64,000 bases of DNA from NCBI GenBank assembly GCA_021613335.1, contig JAJTWR010000458.1, positions 650,001 through 714,000 of the forward strand. Reading direction: 5' to 3'. The position numbers and the translations under genes are program-made. This DNA comes from Whitmania pigra. Lineage: Eukaryota > Annelida > Clitellata > Hirudinida > Haemopidae. The notes beneath the pieces were generated by a model. The model saw only the letters and a program-made list of their open reading frames with translations. It was not told where the DNA came from and searched no databases. Below, one piece after another: positions 25,769 through 39,360 of this stretch (positions within the stretch are counted from its first letter, which is position 1; every line of letters starts with the position of its first letter).

Positions 25769-26963
25769 TAATTTTAAATCATCAAACATAGAAGTCGACC
25801 GCGTTGTGGATCAGAAGTTGATGGTCGTTGATAAATGAGTTCATGACTAGGTGGATGGTCTTTCCTTTACGTTGCAGAGTGAATGTCTTGTATGCGAAGG
25901 CAAATAAAAACAACAACAACAACAGCAACCGGACTGTTGGAGAAGAAATTTGATTGACGTGTAACTTAATTTGATGACGCTGATAAAATAGCGATGGTGA
26001 TGATTATGATAAAGAACACTGTTTCTCAAATGGTGACGATGATGTCGCAATAAAGATTATTTGTCGTTGTTATTAAAGATATTACGAAACTTCGAAATAT
26101 GCATCAACAGCAACTCAATTTATGGGAGTTATTTTAAACTGGAAATTCAACCAATTTCCTTTTTATAATTACTTCTTGGAGGCATTTGAGATTTCTTTCA
26201 CAATCTTCTTTTAATAAGATATTCTACGTTTTTAATCACATTCTACATTTAATTCTATTTAAGAACATCTGTTCCGTGTTTTATTTTATTTATGTGTTTC
26301 AATATCCATGATTATATTTAAATATTTATTTCAATGCCAAATTATGCGACATTTGCATGTAGAAACATCGATCACATTTTACTCGTGAAAAATAACAGTT
26401 TACCAATTTGTAAAAACGCTTCGAAATTATTGAAAATCACCCTCCATGATTTGCGGCCAATATGACAGGTTCAAGTCCTTCTGTTGTCATCAATCTCCAT
26501 CTTTTTGTCTTCCGTCTCAAGGTCTTAAAGAGCTAAAAACACCTGCCAGACGATTGCAAGCAGCATAAATTTCTTCACGTTTGATGTATTTTCCACCGTG
26601 AACAGAGCTTTTGAAGGAGCAGAGTGTGATCGGTGTTTTATTGGGGAGAAAAATTGTCCGGAAGAAATAAATGGAAAGAGGGATGAATGAGTGGGCGGAT
26701 CTGTTTATGGATAGGTCGGGCGAAGGAATGGCTGAATCGTATCACTGATTGGTGGAGAAATGGGTAAACAGATTTGCTTATTGGTGGATGGTTTGTAAAT
26801 TGAACAAATGAAGATGATTGGATTGATTATGGTTGAGGAAGGAATGTTTTTGTTTTTCTAGGGTGGGGAGACCAGCATCTGGGTGGGTGGAACCCTAAGG
26901 AATGAATTGCCATCATGAAAAGGATATCAACTAAAGACGTACACTAATGAATGGGAGGCACAA

Positions 26964-27121
26964 AAACTAATGAGAATTATCTCAACAAAAAAATTATTTT
27001 ATTTTCTCGTAACTTTAATATTTAAAAAATATTAAATTAAAAATATTTATATTAATTTAAAAAATATTAAAATTACGAGAAAATAAAAACATTTTTTTGT
27101 TGAGATAATTCTCATTAGTTT
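26964..27121. repeat. Long near-perfect palindrome (MITE-like foldback)
   Basis: The left arm starts AAACTAATGAGAATTATCTC and the right arm ends with its reverse complement. Arms of about 60 bp, including AAAATTATTTTATTTTCTCG and its mirror, face each other across a short AT centre. It would form a strong hairpin. It has no coding capacity and no clear target duplication, so transposon origin is inferred from shape only. Confidence 0.75.
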
Positions 27122-27828
27122 AAAAAAAATCTTTTTTAAATATATCTTTTCAATAAAATTTTTGATTCGCTTATAAACTAAAAGTTTATATCTATATTAT
27201 TAAGAAATGTGGAAAATTACGACATCCTGCACAATTCAATTTATAATCCTAATTCGATCGGGCAGAATTAAATCTCAATAAGACGTACTTAAATTAGATT
27301 TTCTGAAAATTCTTTCTTAACTCCCCTGGAAGAAAAATGAAGTAAATAAGCCACAAAAGTTATGAAAAACATTGGGTAGGAATGATGATAGGAGGAATAA
27401 ACAGACGGAGAGATGATGATTTTAAGTGAGGGAATGAATGCAATAAAAGTGGGAATAAAAATCAAGAAAATTCAAACATCGCGTAAATCTCATTGGGACC
27501 AACTTTTTCTGCTGCTATGGTCCACGCAAGGGCAATAATTGCAAATATTGTTGTTCTTGTTAATAACAATAAAAAATAAAAAAATACTAAATTATTAATT
27601 ATTATTACTATTTGTATATATTATTAATATATTTTACTGATGTTCATTTGATGACAAGTTTATGAATAATATATGCTTATAAACAATTCAAATTACAATT
27701 TATACTCAAAGAAATGATTACCTGCACTTTCAATTCATAGTGACTTTAATCCTTAATTGAATGTTTTCATTTCTGTTGTGATGACATTATGTGTAACAGT
27801 GGTCACTTCAAAAGAAACATTTGCTCAC

Positions 27829-28223
<395 letters not shown>

Positions 28224-28640
28224 TTTCGTCGTCATCATAGTAACCAACATCCTCATTATCGCCACTACCAACTCGGGCATTAACATTATAAATAGCTGTA
28301 TGATGAATGATGACTTGATAAATTCCAGGTCGGGCACCACCAGCATCATCAACTTCACCACCATCAACACCATCGTCGTCGTCGTCGTCGTCATTATCAT
28401 CGTCATCGTCATCACCATCATCATCATCCTCTTCATCATCATGTTCAGCCTTATCGTGACCCCCAATTGAACATCATCGCCATTACTAGTATCATCATCA
28501 TGACCGTGACCATCATCATCGTCGTCGTCGTCATCACAAGTCTGCGCACCTATTCACTTCGATGGGAAGAATAGAAGATCATAAATAAGGAGGTGAATCT
28601 CCAAGTCATTCCTGTGAGTCCACATCATTCATATATTCAC

Positions 28641-29262
28641 GTAATATTATATTATATTATATTATATTATATATATTATATTATATATATTATATTATAT
28701 TATATTATTATATTATATTATATTATATATTATATTATATTATGTTATGTTATGTTATTTATGTTATGTTATGTTATGTTATGTTATGTATGTTATGTTA
28801 TGTTATGTTAGTTATGTTATGTTATGTTATGTTATGTTATGTTATGTTATGTTATGTTATGTTATGTTAGTTATGTTATGTTATGTTATGTTATGTTTGT
28901 TATGTTATGTTATGTTATGTTATGTTATGTTATGTTATGTTATGTTATGTTATGTTATGTTATGTTATGTTAGTTATGTTATGTTATGTTATGTTATGTT
29001 ATGTTATGTTAGTTATGTTATGTTATGTTATTTATGTTATGTTATTTATGTTATGTTATGTTCTGTTATGTTATGTTATATTATATTATATTATATTATA
29101 TTATATTATATTATATTATATTATATTATATTATATTATATTATATTATATTATATTATATTATATTATATTATATTATATATTATATTATATTATATTA
29201 TATTATATTATATTATATTATATTATATTATATTATATTATATTATATTATATTATATTATA
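28641..29262. repeat. Pentanucleotide satellite (TTATA)n-(TTATG)n-(TTATA)n
   Basis: About 620 bp with period 5. A TTATA block (to about 28741) gives way to a TTATG block (about 28742-29077) and returns to TTATA. Occasional slips such as TTAGTTATG and TTATTTATG mark sub-block borders. Not coding. Confidence 0.95.
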
Positions 29263-30440
29263 GTGCATAATTTAAAAAAACCAACCAACTACGCCATCTC
29301 TGCATAATGCCCTACGTCATGACATTGCCAGTGATCATGATGATGATGCCGATGACGTCTATGATGGCGATGGTAAAATATGAAGTCGATTGCGAAATTT
29401 ATTTGATTGCATCTGGACCGCTGGCCATACAAACGGTTTAATCTATGTGGCCATTATTACAACTTTATTTCGATATAGCTATTGTTATCACTAACGTCAA
29501 TAATACATCATAATACATTATTTTATATTGGTAACAACAACAACAACAACAGTAATAACAATAATTAAATAATAATAATAATATTACTATTAACATTAAT
29601 AATAACTGTGATAGTTGTATTTTGGCTTATAATAACGAACGGATGGTTATCCAATAAGAGGTCTTTTTTACGGGTGAAAGTGAAATGAAGTCTTAAGTGA
29701 AAACTTCCTTTTGTGGTTCAGTCGTAATCCACGCGGATTCCTTTACGGAAATTCCGTAAAAATCCTCACCTCCTAATTATCATATTTGATCGAGGCTGAT
29801 TTATGTTAATGTGGCTTCATGAATATTCAAACACCTGGACCAATATGAAGGTCAAATAAATCATGAACGAAAGAGAGAAGAGAGGAGAATAAATAAATAA
29901 ATAAATAAAATAAGAAAACGTCCTCGAATAAGTGAGAATGCTCCAATGATTGGAAAGGCAAATAAACAGTTGTTTACAAATGCCTTCAACAACATCAGCA
30001 TTTTGTTTACAACTACACAACAACAATAAAACCGCCTTTCGATCGACAATAGCAACAACGACGCCGACGACAAAGCCACTCCCACTTTCCTTCATTTAGC
30101 GCCAGCAACACCAAACAGGAATGCAAATGACCCTTGAAATATAAACAAAACATCTGCAAGGAAAAAGACGAATAGATGGCGCGTTGTTTAATTTGAAGTA
30201 ACGCTGTTCGAGATTAAACGCCAGAATTGGAACTGGGTTCAGCCATGCGGAAGAAGATTCAATTCAAATCTTTGGTCCTTTTTCTATGCGCTGGTCTCAC
30301 CTCACACGTCGATGAGAGGGGCCTGGGTGGCCGAGGTAATGTTTAGACAATAGACGGTAAGGGTCGATGGATGGATTAGAGAGAAGGTTATTGGGTGGAA
30401 TAAGGGTAAAGTTACAGGTTAAAAAAATAAGTGTAAAAAA
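29263..30440. other. Gene-free interval with short microsatellites
   Basis: Contains short (CAA)n and (AAT)n runs at about 29536-29600. No exon is recognised on either strand. Confidence 0.4.
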
Positions 30441-30442
30441 CG

Positions 30443-30541
<99 letters not shown>

Positions 30542-30560
30542 TAATAATAATAATAATAAT
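30441..30560. repeat. (AAT)n microsatellite, about 120 bp
   Basis: Uninterrupted AAT units with one slip at about 30540. The poly-Asn, poly-Ile and poly-Tyr frames are artefacts. Confidence 0.95.
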
Positions 30561-32499
30561 AACAATGATAACAACAACAATAATAAATAATAACCTGCGT
30601 AATAAAGCACGTGGGGCAGTAATAACGTTACGTGGACAGAAAAATGCGATCAGCTTCTTTCTAGTGACGGACAAAGGGAAATATCCCATTGAACTACCGG
30701 GGGAAGAACCAGTACCATGTTTATGGTCGTCGTAATGTCCGCCAATGTTGATTGACAGTCTCCCTCGTGGTCACGTGACGCCGACCCTGTCGGAATTGCT
30801 GTTTATAAGTTGCTAATGTAATTAATAACACGCCAATCAGTAATTAAAATCTGTTCTTATTATGTCGTGTTATGCGCTGTTAACTAGTGGTAAGTCAATG
30901 TATTGATATGTTTATATTATAACTTATATTTATTATTACATATTATGTGACATTGATTTACTAATTAATTCATTTCATGCATTAATGCATGATGTCCGTC
31001 CAGAAGGGTGAATGTAACAAAATTGATGAGGCACTGTTAAACTCTCATCAGATCGAGAAGGAAGCTTAAACAAATCTTTTTTTAAACAAATCCGAATTTT
31101 TATAACTTGAATTTGATAGAATTTTCAGATTAATAAACAGATAAAATGTAAAATTAATGATCATTTTAAAATAAATAAAATATATCAGAAATAAACGAAC
31201 TTAAATATTATCTGGCGAATAAACTGTTTAATTCCCTTTGTTAAATTTCATGTGAAATTCGAATCGAAAAATAGGTTGTCAATATTTTCAAAATGTCTTT
31301 CGATCGCATTGCTATGAAATTGAGAAGATTATGTCTAATCAAATGTCAAATAATATTTATTAACTTGATGTTATTAATTGATTGATAACATATTTATTTA
31401 CTTAATAATCAATTTATGTGACAACTTCCTTATTTATCATGACCAAAGTGTGCAGCGAAAGGTAATTTAGAAGTTTTACTGCAGCAAATGATTTCTTCAG
31501 CAGCGGCAACATTTGGAGTCATTAAAAGATTAGAATTAATTGCGAATCTTTAATGACTTTAATCTCCATCTTGACATTCTTTTAATGTTCAATCAAGCAT
31601 TACATTCCGTGCGCCATTGAAGCCGAAGTACTCAGGTAATACCGGTTTGCCGTGGTACGTCCCGGCACCGCAAACCAGACCCCGTGTCAACCATTCATGC
31701 CGGTGCATTGATTCCTGCTCCTGAGATTTTATTCCTTCCATGCAGATATTTGCACCCAGTGAGATCACTTTGATGGCAAGAAATATCTGGACGTGATCGA
31801 GTTTATGTCAAATATTTTATTTCCTCGATAGATGTCTCTGATCGATTGTGTCCTGATCACGTGTTCTTCGACGGAGTACAACTCCATGTTGAGCTTTTCA
31901 GAGGGTTATTTTGAAGCAAATTTAGGTTTTAATTGTATAAATTATAAAAAATACTGCTTAAACTATTTATTATAATTATAATTAACTTATTTAAAGTGCA
32001 TTACATTTTAAAACATTATAATATTAATATATAAACTTATTAAGACTTAATGTGAAAGCTTTACAATATTTCAGATAAACAGATTTAGAAAGGAAAAGTA
32101 AATTATAAAGTAAATATTAATTTAACTCTCAAATAAAGTCCAAAACTTTATTCCAATTAACATTTATCAATAAAAACTTAATCACCTAACGACTAAATTA
32201 TTAATACAACTTATCAAGTAATCATTAATTACGGGAACGCAAACGATTCACTCAATTTTCCCATCACTGGACGTGGTTTCGATTTTGAGCGAATTTTCCG
32301 AGAGGCTGGGAATCCTTTTGTTGGTGAGACAGGAAGAGATAAAATGCGTCGTACATCAAAGTTCTGAAACCGTGTTGATATCACGTAAAGCTTTCTGAGT
32401 GCCCCTTATTTATCCGTCAAATGCTATTGGCACACTGCCCTTCATTTGTTTCAGATCTGGACAGATAGAATAGATTCATCGTGGAAAGGGGATCTAAAC

Positions 32500-32680
32500 G
32501 AATGGAAGGATGGGTGGGTGGATGGGTTCAGTGGGATGGATAGGTGGATAGGTTCAGTGAGATAGGTAGGTGGATGGATTCAGTGAGATAGGTAGGTAGA
32601 TGGGTTCAGAAGGATGGATGGGTGGATGGGTTCAGTGGGATGGGTGGGTGGATGGGTTCAGAAGGATGGATGGGTGGGCA
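32500..32680. repeat. GGAT/GGGT minisatellite
   Basis: Degenerate array of GGATGGGTGGATGGGTTCAG-like units, roughly 30-40 bp each, with GATAGGTAGGTGGAT variants. Confidence 0.8.
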
Positions 32681-33855
32681 GCTGTGCGGATGGATAATTA
32701 CAGTCGCCATCATTAGCAATAAAAGCTTAAATGCTACTCTTTACTCCTAAAAACACCACCTGGGTGCGCCGCAATTCTCTTTTTAGTCAAAATCATCATC
32801 ATGATCAGCATCATCATCACTAGCGTGCCATCGTCATAGTCATCATCACCACGCAACTCAGGGTGTAAGGTCAAAGAGTAGTGCAAAGGTCACGTGATCA
32901 TATTAAGTGAAGCGTGAAATTCTAGAAGGAACGGGGCGCGTACGCCTTGCTTTCTGAAAATGATCTTTCCTTTAATAAACTTTGTTAATGCACCGAGAAA
33001 GGAAGACTGTTTTCAATCTTTTCAATCAATTAAAATTACTCTTAAAACAACTTTAATTTTACGTATAATACTTTTCAACCTTTACATAGTTTTTAAGTAT
33101 TTATTTAAAATTAAATAGCGAAAAACAGCCGTCTTTAAGCTGCAATCTATTCCCAGTCGTCGATCGAAATTATGGAGAATTCAAGAATTTAGAAATTTTG
33201 CCATTACCAAACGATCATCCTCCTCGTCATCATCGTCATCGTTACCATCACCACCATCATCATCATTGTCATGATCGTCATGATCATCATCATTTTAATC
33301 ATTTTTGTCATCACCACCGTTTCAGTGTCTCATCAATCCATTATTCCATCCATCCTGCACATTTCGTGGATTGGAGCTTTTTATTCCATTTTTGAATGGA
33401 CTCCAGTTGTTGACTTGATCTCGTCAAGAGTTCAAAGTTCATGGAGTCGCCGTATTTATGTCCCTATTGCAGTCGTTTATCAGGTCAGCTCCTATGCGTC
33501 ACATTAGAAATTCCTCATCTGAACTTCCCTTAATCACTTCTCTGTCACCTGTCATAAGTTAATTGTTCTTCACTTTCGTCTTTTAGGCAACTACTTTTTT
33601 CGTTTTTTTCCAGCACTATATTAAAATGAAGAGAGAAAATTAATGTTTATCAGTCGAAGTCAAAATTCCGAATAAGTTCTTCGAATGTGTTCTGAAAACC
33701 AAAATAGAAAGGGAGCAATGGCAATGGCCTGAAAAACTGATTGAATTCAAAAAACTGTTCATATCTGCACCTCGCTTGCGTCAAAATTGACTCGTAAAAA
33801 AGGAATAAGTAAAAGAACTGAAGCCATATTTCCGATTTTAATTTCAGCTTCGAAG

Positions 33856-36800
33856 ATGCCCGTTAAGTATCCGGATTCCTCCTTTTCCGTCCCAACTCCA
33901 CACGAACCTGACCTCGAAGTGATCAGGAGACTTTCAGCTGCCATGTCCACCACCACCACAACCACCACCACCGCCGCCGCGACCGCTTCGTCGACTGTTT
34001 CTTCTTCGACCATTACCGCCATTACCGAGGCAATCACAGGCTCGATGGCAGAAGACAAAACGTCGCATGGAACCTTTCCACCAATCGGAGAAGGACATTC
34101 CGGTGGTGTATATGACGTCACTGACGAGAGGGATTCCGATGATAATTTCGAACGTGAGCAGCTTCAAGATGGTCTTAGCTACGTGACCGGCACAAACAAC
34201 AGCTCCGTCACTGAAACAACATCTAGCTACAACAACAACAACAACAACAACATCAACAATGACGAAACATTTCATTACAACAACAGTAGCAACGACGACA
34301 ACAACGAAACAATTTACAGCAAACACATGGACCACCTTCTCAGTACTCCTCCTGGTAGCTCGATCAACGTGCCTCTGATAGACTTCAGCACTCCAGACCA
34401 TTTGACTTCCATCGACGACTTCTTAAATCTGGCGTCGAAAACTTCGTCGACGACATCGACTGCGCTTGCAGTAGCCACGATGGTCGTTCTCGGAGTGGCG
34501 TTTCTCTGCCAGCTAGTGACGCTCGTTACCATGGTGATAAAATGTTCGCGAAGAGGAAGACGCGGATTTTCGGGCGGCAGGAAAAGTTATCAGAGTTTGT
34601 TCGCCAACGAGAGACTACTTTCATCGAGCGAACGAACGGCCGCCTGCTGTCGTCACGACCGCAGAAGCGTCGACAGCTGCAGAGGCAGAATGTCGACATG
34701 TAGGTTTAAACAGGATCGTTTTCTCGGCGGAAATCAACAGGGAACAGAAGCTGCCCTCGTTAGGAATAAAAGTACAGATGGAGGAGATAACGTTCATCCA
34801 TCTCTGTGTCATCTTCATCGTCTTCCTCCTCCTCCTCCACCACGACTCCATCATGTTCCGTTTATTTCCAGGCAACAAAATCGTCGTCATAAAAAGGAAC
34901 GTGCGGGTCACAGAGTTTGTTCCGAGCAATGTAAGTCGGGATCATCACTACTAACAGCATCTCCATCATCGCCAACGGCTTCCTCTTCATCATCATCATC
35001 ATCATCGTCGTCACCTTCGCCTTCATCAATGGCTGCTGGTTTTCACCTGTCGAACTTTTTCCTGGACGTGTACTTTATTTGGTTTACCGCCTTCGGCTTG
35101 GTTTTGATTTGCAGTGCCGCCATGTTGATATCGATAGATGACGTCATCGTCCGAGTGCCGCCATGCTGGCTTCAACTGTATCCATATCTTTGGGGCATTA
35201 AACAGTGGTCTCGCTATTCAATTCTTTGGTTGCTGGTGATTGCCACGCTCGAGAAATCTTTGAGCGTCGAGGGAGCGAAAGTGATTGAAGAAAAGAATTT
35301 GCGAAATTCTCAGATTCTGAGGAAAAGAAGCCATTTCGAAGCCAATGGATGCAGTTGCCAGAAAAATGCCATCGGACAGTTTGGTGAACTTGGAGTTTCT
35401 GACCCGACAAATGCTACTTTGACCTCGAATTTAACCCCTCGAGTGAATTCAGGCGGAATGAAATCTTTTTCTCATTATGGCTTCCGGTTAAACCAGGCGT
35501 CGTGTCCGTTGAGTTTCTCGAACATCGAAAGAAAAACTTGTGCTGTCGATCCATTTAATCTATCAGGGGCATTCGTTAGGGATTCACTCGATCAGTCGGT
35601 GGCAGGAGAACGTCATGCTGGTCTGAGAGACAAATGGATGAAGGAAACAAAGCGTGAGTCACTAATGAAATGATCTTTCTCCACCTATGATGGATTACTC
35701 ACTCTGAGTTACTTTTAGCGCCGTTTTTCTGTCAATCAACAGAGGAACGACCGATGACTCTCCATGAACACAAGTGTCAGATAAGTGGTGGATAAGTTTT
35801 TGTTTTTATCTATTAACATTTAAAAAGCTTATTTTATTATATTTTACGTTAACAATTAACAATTTCTAAGCATCATATTTTACGTCAAGGAAACCTCGCC
35901 AGCTGCGACCTCGTCTCAACAATCCTGATGTCCAAAGAGAACGACAAGCATGTTGATAGGACATCGAAATCTTCAACCGGCACATCCAGTCCCCATTTAA
36001 TCAACCAACTGTTCGACGCCTCCGTCATCAGGCAAAAACCTCGAGGAGTCTTTAGGGATGCTGAGATAGGAGATTGCGAATCAGACAAAGATCAGGAAAT
36101 TTGGCAGATGCGTGACCGGGGATCCATGCACGTAAGAACAGCTCCGGCATCGAAAAACGTTCACGTTGATGATTGCAATGCTTCGGGTCATGACACCAAT
36201 GACGAGCCGCTAAAAATCAAATTTGAGCAAGGCGTCGACGGAGGAAAATCTCGGGCGGGATTTGATGGAATGAAGAAAAAAAAGAAGGAAAGAAGATCGT
36301 TGCTGATGGAGACTTGTTTGATCTGCTTGGTTGTTTGCCTCGTCTGCTTCGTAAGCACTTTGCCTGATTTCTTCGTCTACGAAGTAGTCGTTTGCAGTGA
36401 GGAAAGTGAGTTGTGTGAAGATTTCAAGCATCAACGAGCAGAGAAACCCACGACTTCGTCACATTTCACAAAGTTGACAACCGCAGCAGTTACAGTCGCT
36501 CATGCAGATGTTAATGGCCAACAAACAGTTCAGAAGAATAATTCGGGGCAAACATACGACTTAATTCTGTTAAAGTCCAACAAAGACATAATCGACAGCT
36601 GGGAATTCTCATTCATCTACTTCTGGTACATCAACATTTTGACTTCCTTCCTGCCACACGTCATCATGTTTGCATCCCTCGTCAAGATGTCGCTTCTCAA
36701 GAATACAAAAAAACAATCGAAAACTGCCGATGAAATTGGGTTGGACACCTTAAAGACAGATGAGCAGAAGGCTGAGAGGAACAAAGGGGCCGCAAAGAAA

Positions 36801-39017
36801 AACAAAAAACCTTCGCAGAAAAAACTTCTGACTGGAAGTCTTCCATTTAAAGGAATAGGCAGACCGAGCGGGGACACGACGGATCGTGGAAGACAGGAGA
36901 ATGATGATGATGATGATGATGATCACGATGACGGTGATGATGATGATGATCTTAGAAGCAGGAGAAGATACTTTTCTATCCGTGGAGGGACAGAGAATCC
37001 GGCACGAGAGGACGGATTAATCCTGAACGTCGGAAATCTGTTGCCTGGAATATTGAAGGAACGAAGCGACGAACGACTTGTGGACACGTCAGCAGGAAGC
37101 ATGGATGCCTCGGAGGATTCAACCGCCAGAAAGAGAGATGCTTTCAATTACCACACGTGCGAGCGCCCTCCACGTCATCATCGTCATCATAACCTTCAAT
37201 ATCAGTATCATCATCATCATCATCATCATCCCCATCACCATCAACCCCACAGTCATCATTGTTCTTGCTGTTCGGACAGAGGCTGTTGCAACGTGGGATT
37301 GAATTATGGCGAAGAAGATGACGACTACGACGATGGAGTGGAAGGTGATTGTGCATCGGAACATGGACTCAATTATATCCCTAATTACAACAGTGATAGA
37401 TACGTCTACGGAAACGCTAGTGAAGACGATGGTGGTGGTGATGATGATGATGATGACTGTAATGATTTTGATAATGATGGCATTGACGGTGATCATGATG
37501 ATGATAACGGGTGCTGCGCAGGTTTTGAAATCTGCGGCGGCGGATGCCGTTGTAGAGGTTGTCAAAGTTGGGGTCAAAAAAGGTCACGTTCTCCCAATGA
37601 TGATGATGATGACTATGATAACGGCACGGAAGAAGCGAATGACGATGAAGATCCTTGCTACGATTTTGGTATCAGGTCATGTGACTATCGCGAAGTTCAG
37701 TATCTTAGCGGCTGTGGTGGTGATGATGATGATGATGACGAAAGGAGAGACAGAGTGAAAGTTAATCCCGCGAGGGTAAAAGATCAACACGGTAGTCCAT
37801 ATCGCTGTAGAAGTTATTTCGAAAAGGAGAAACATTCTAATAATCATTATCAAGATCGCCGCCATCATTATCATTACAAACAGCGCAGTCGACTGCAAAA
37901 GCAACGTCGTTTTGACGAAACCAGTTTCCTCGCATCGTCTCAAAGCAAGGGCAGTGAAAACAACAACAACAACAGCAATAGCAGAGTCGAGCTTATTTCT
38001 TTTCAATCCGACAACTGCCCACAACTTCGCGACACGTGCAAATCCAGAGGCCACTCGCACATCATTCCACCGGATCAACTTCCTTCCTCGAGACAAAACG
38101 TCTCTTGCAGTTCTTGTCCGTTGGTTATTAACAGAACGTCCATTCTGTCATCCATCCATCGAGGCCACCATCCTCCATTCGCTGCTGAGCTGCAGAGGCA
38201 ATCCAATGGCCGAATCTCGAACTCGGATAAAACTCGCCGACGTACCAGGAGACTTCTCCAACTAATCGTCGCATTATCGCTCAGTCACATGGCCCTCTCT
38301 CTACCGCTCAACGTATTCCATCTCTTTCACAACAGACACCGCAGCAGACATCAGCCTCAACTGTCGAGAGGCAACTATTACGAGAAGCAACTCCTAGCAG
38401 TAAACGTCGACGAATCGCGAATCAATCGTACGGCTGTAAACGACGACAGCAGCTTTTACTTCACGGACGACGAAATCGAAACACGGTGCACTTCCAGCTC
38501 TCCGGAGACGACGGGAGGTTTTAATTATGAAGGAAATAATGAACAGCCTCACCCTGTCGACGAGGAAAACAAATTTCACGGAGTTCAAAATTCCATTTCA
38601 CGAGCATCCCGTGAGATTTCAACGACAGCTGAAAATCGGAATCAGGTTTCGGACAACAAAGGGATTGAAGTGACGTCCCCGAAGATCAGGGAGGAGGCAT
38701 TTCTCAACCCCAACCTTGAAAGGCAAACCGGCCAAACGGCTGACAGAAAAATCCCTAAATATCACCTAGGTAACAAAGATCATAAATCGATCACAGGGGA
38801 AGTCGGCCACGGAGTGATGGATTTCCGGGCTGGATGGCTGGATGAAAGTCTGTTGCGTTTATTCTGCGAACTTTTTTATTTCATCTTTCACCTAATTTTC
38901 TTTCCGTTGCTTTGTTGTCATGACGACAGATTTCTTACAATTTTTCTGAGTCTCGGTTTCTATGGAAACAAACATGACAGCACGAAACGTCAGAGTGAAG
39001 TTCAGTTTTTCATTTGA
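33856..39017 (+). CDS. Putative divergent class A-like 7TM receptor with giant loops
   Basis: Exon 1 runs to 35653 (donor GTGAGT) and exon 2 is 35890-39017 (acceptor CAAG). The 236-bp intron joins phase 1 to phase 1, giving 1641 residues. I chose this ATG because a good acceptor (TTTTAATTTCAG) lies just before it; an in-frame ATG at 33787 would add 23 residues. The N-terminus has several N-glycosylation sequons. Hydrophobic segments: about 202-228, 396-425, 437-469, 737-767, 836-869, 1386-1414, 1587-1625. Order and details fit class A GPCRs: Cys at the start of TM3, LPDFFVYEVV ending TM4, FLPHVIMF in TM5, basic RRTRR then SLPLNVFHLF in TM6, ELFYFIFHLIFFPLLCC in TM7. Key motifs are altered: DRY reads EKS, CWxP reads LSLP, NPxxY reads FPLLC. 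The loop before TM6 has about 515 residues with Asp, His and Cys clusters. Ligand unknown; family assignment is inference. Confidence 0.55.
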
Positions 39018-39057
39018 AAGACAAAAAAATAACTTCTGAACGATCGTAAGAACCGAA

Positions 39058-39080
39058 TGATGATGATGATGATGATGATG
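39058..39080. repeat. (ATG)n microsatellite
   Basis: Short uninterrupted ATG/GAT run in the presumed 3' UTR of the 7TM gene. Confidence 0.8.
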
Positions 39081-39360
39081 CACTATACGACTATTTATTT
39101 AGGCTCCATCACTATTGCACGATCATCATCATAATCGTCTTCATCAGTCCCCGGATTCATTGGCGGGCTCAAACCACAACAGGGGGTATTAACTCGACCA
39201 ACTCGTATAAATCACTTGTGTCTATAAATCGTACAGTATTGATTTTTCATCTCCTGCCATGTAACAATGACGATAATAATAATGTAATATTGATCATAAT
39301 AATAATAATAACAATAATAATAAATATTATTATACTATAATGCTTGTAATAATAATAATA

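Noticed and set aside
28593..29307. Open frames up to 186 codons (MLCYVMLCYV, YYIILYYIIL repeats)
   Set aside because: Translation of a TTATG/TTATA pentanucleotide satellite, which lacks stop codons in some frames.
30297..30735. Poly-Asn, poly-Leu and poly-Tyr frames
   Set aside because: Produced by the (AAT)n microsatellite on both strands.
36617..38096. Several minus-strand frames opposite the 7TM exon (Ile/Met/Thr/Val-rich)
   Set aside because: Complement of GAT/CAT-rich coding sequence; no independent signals.
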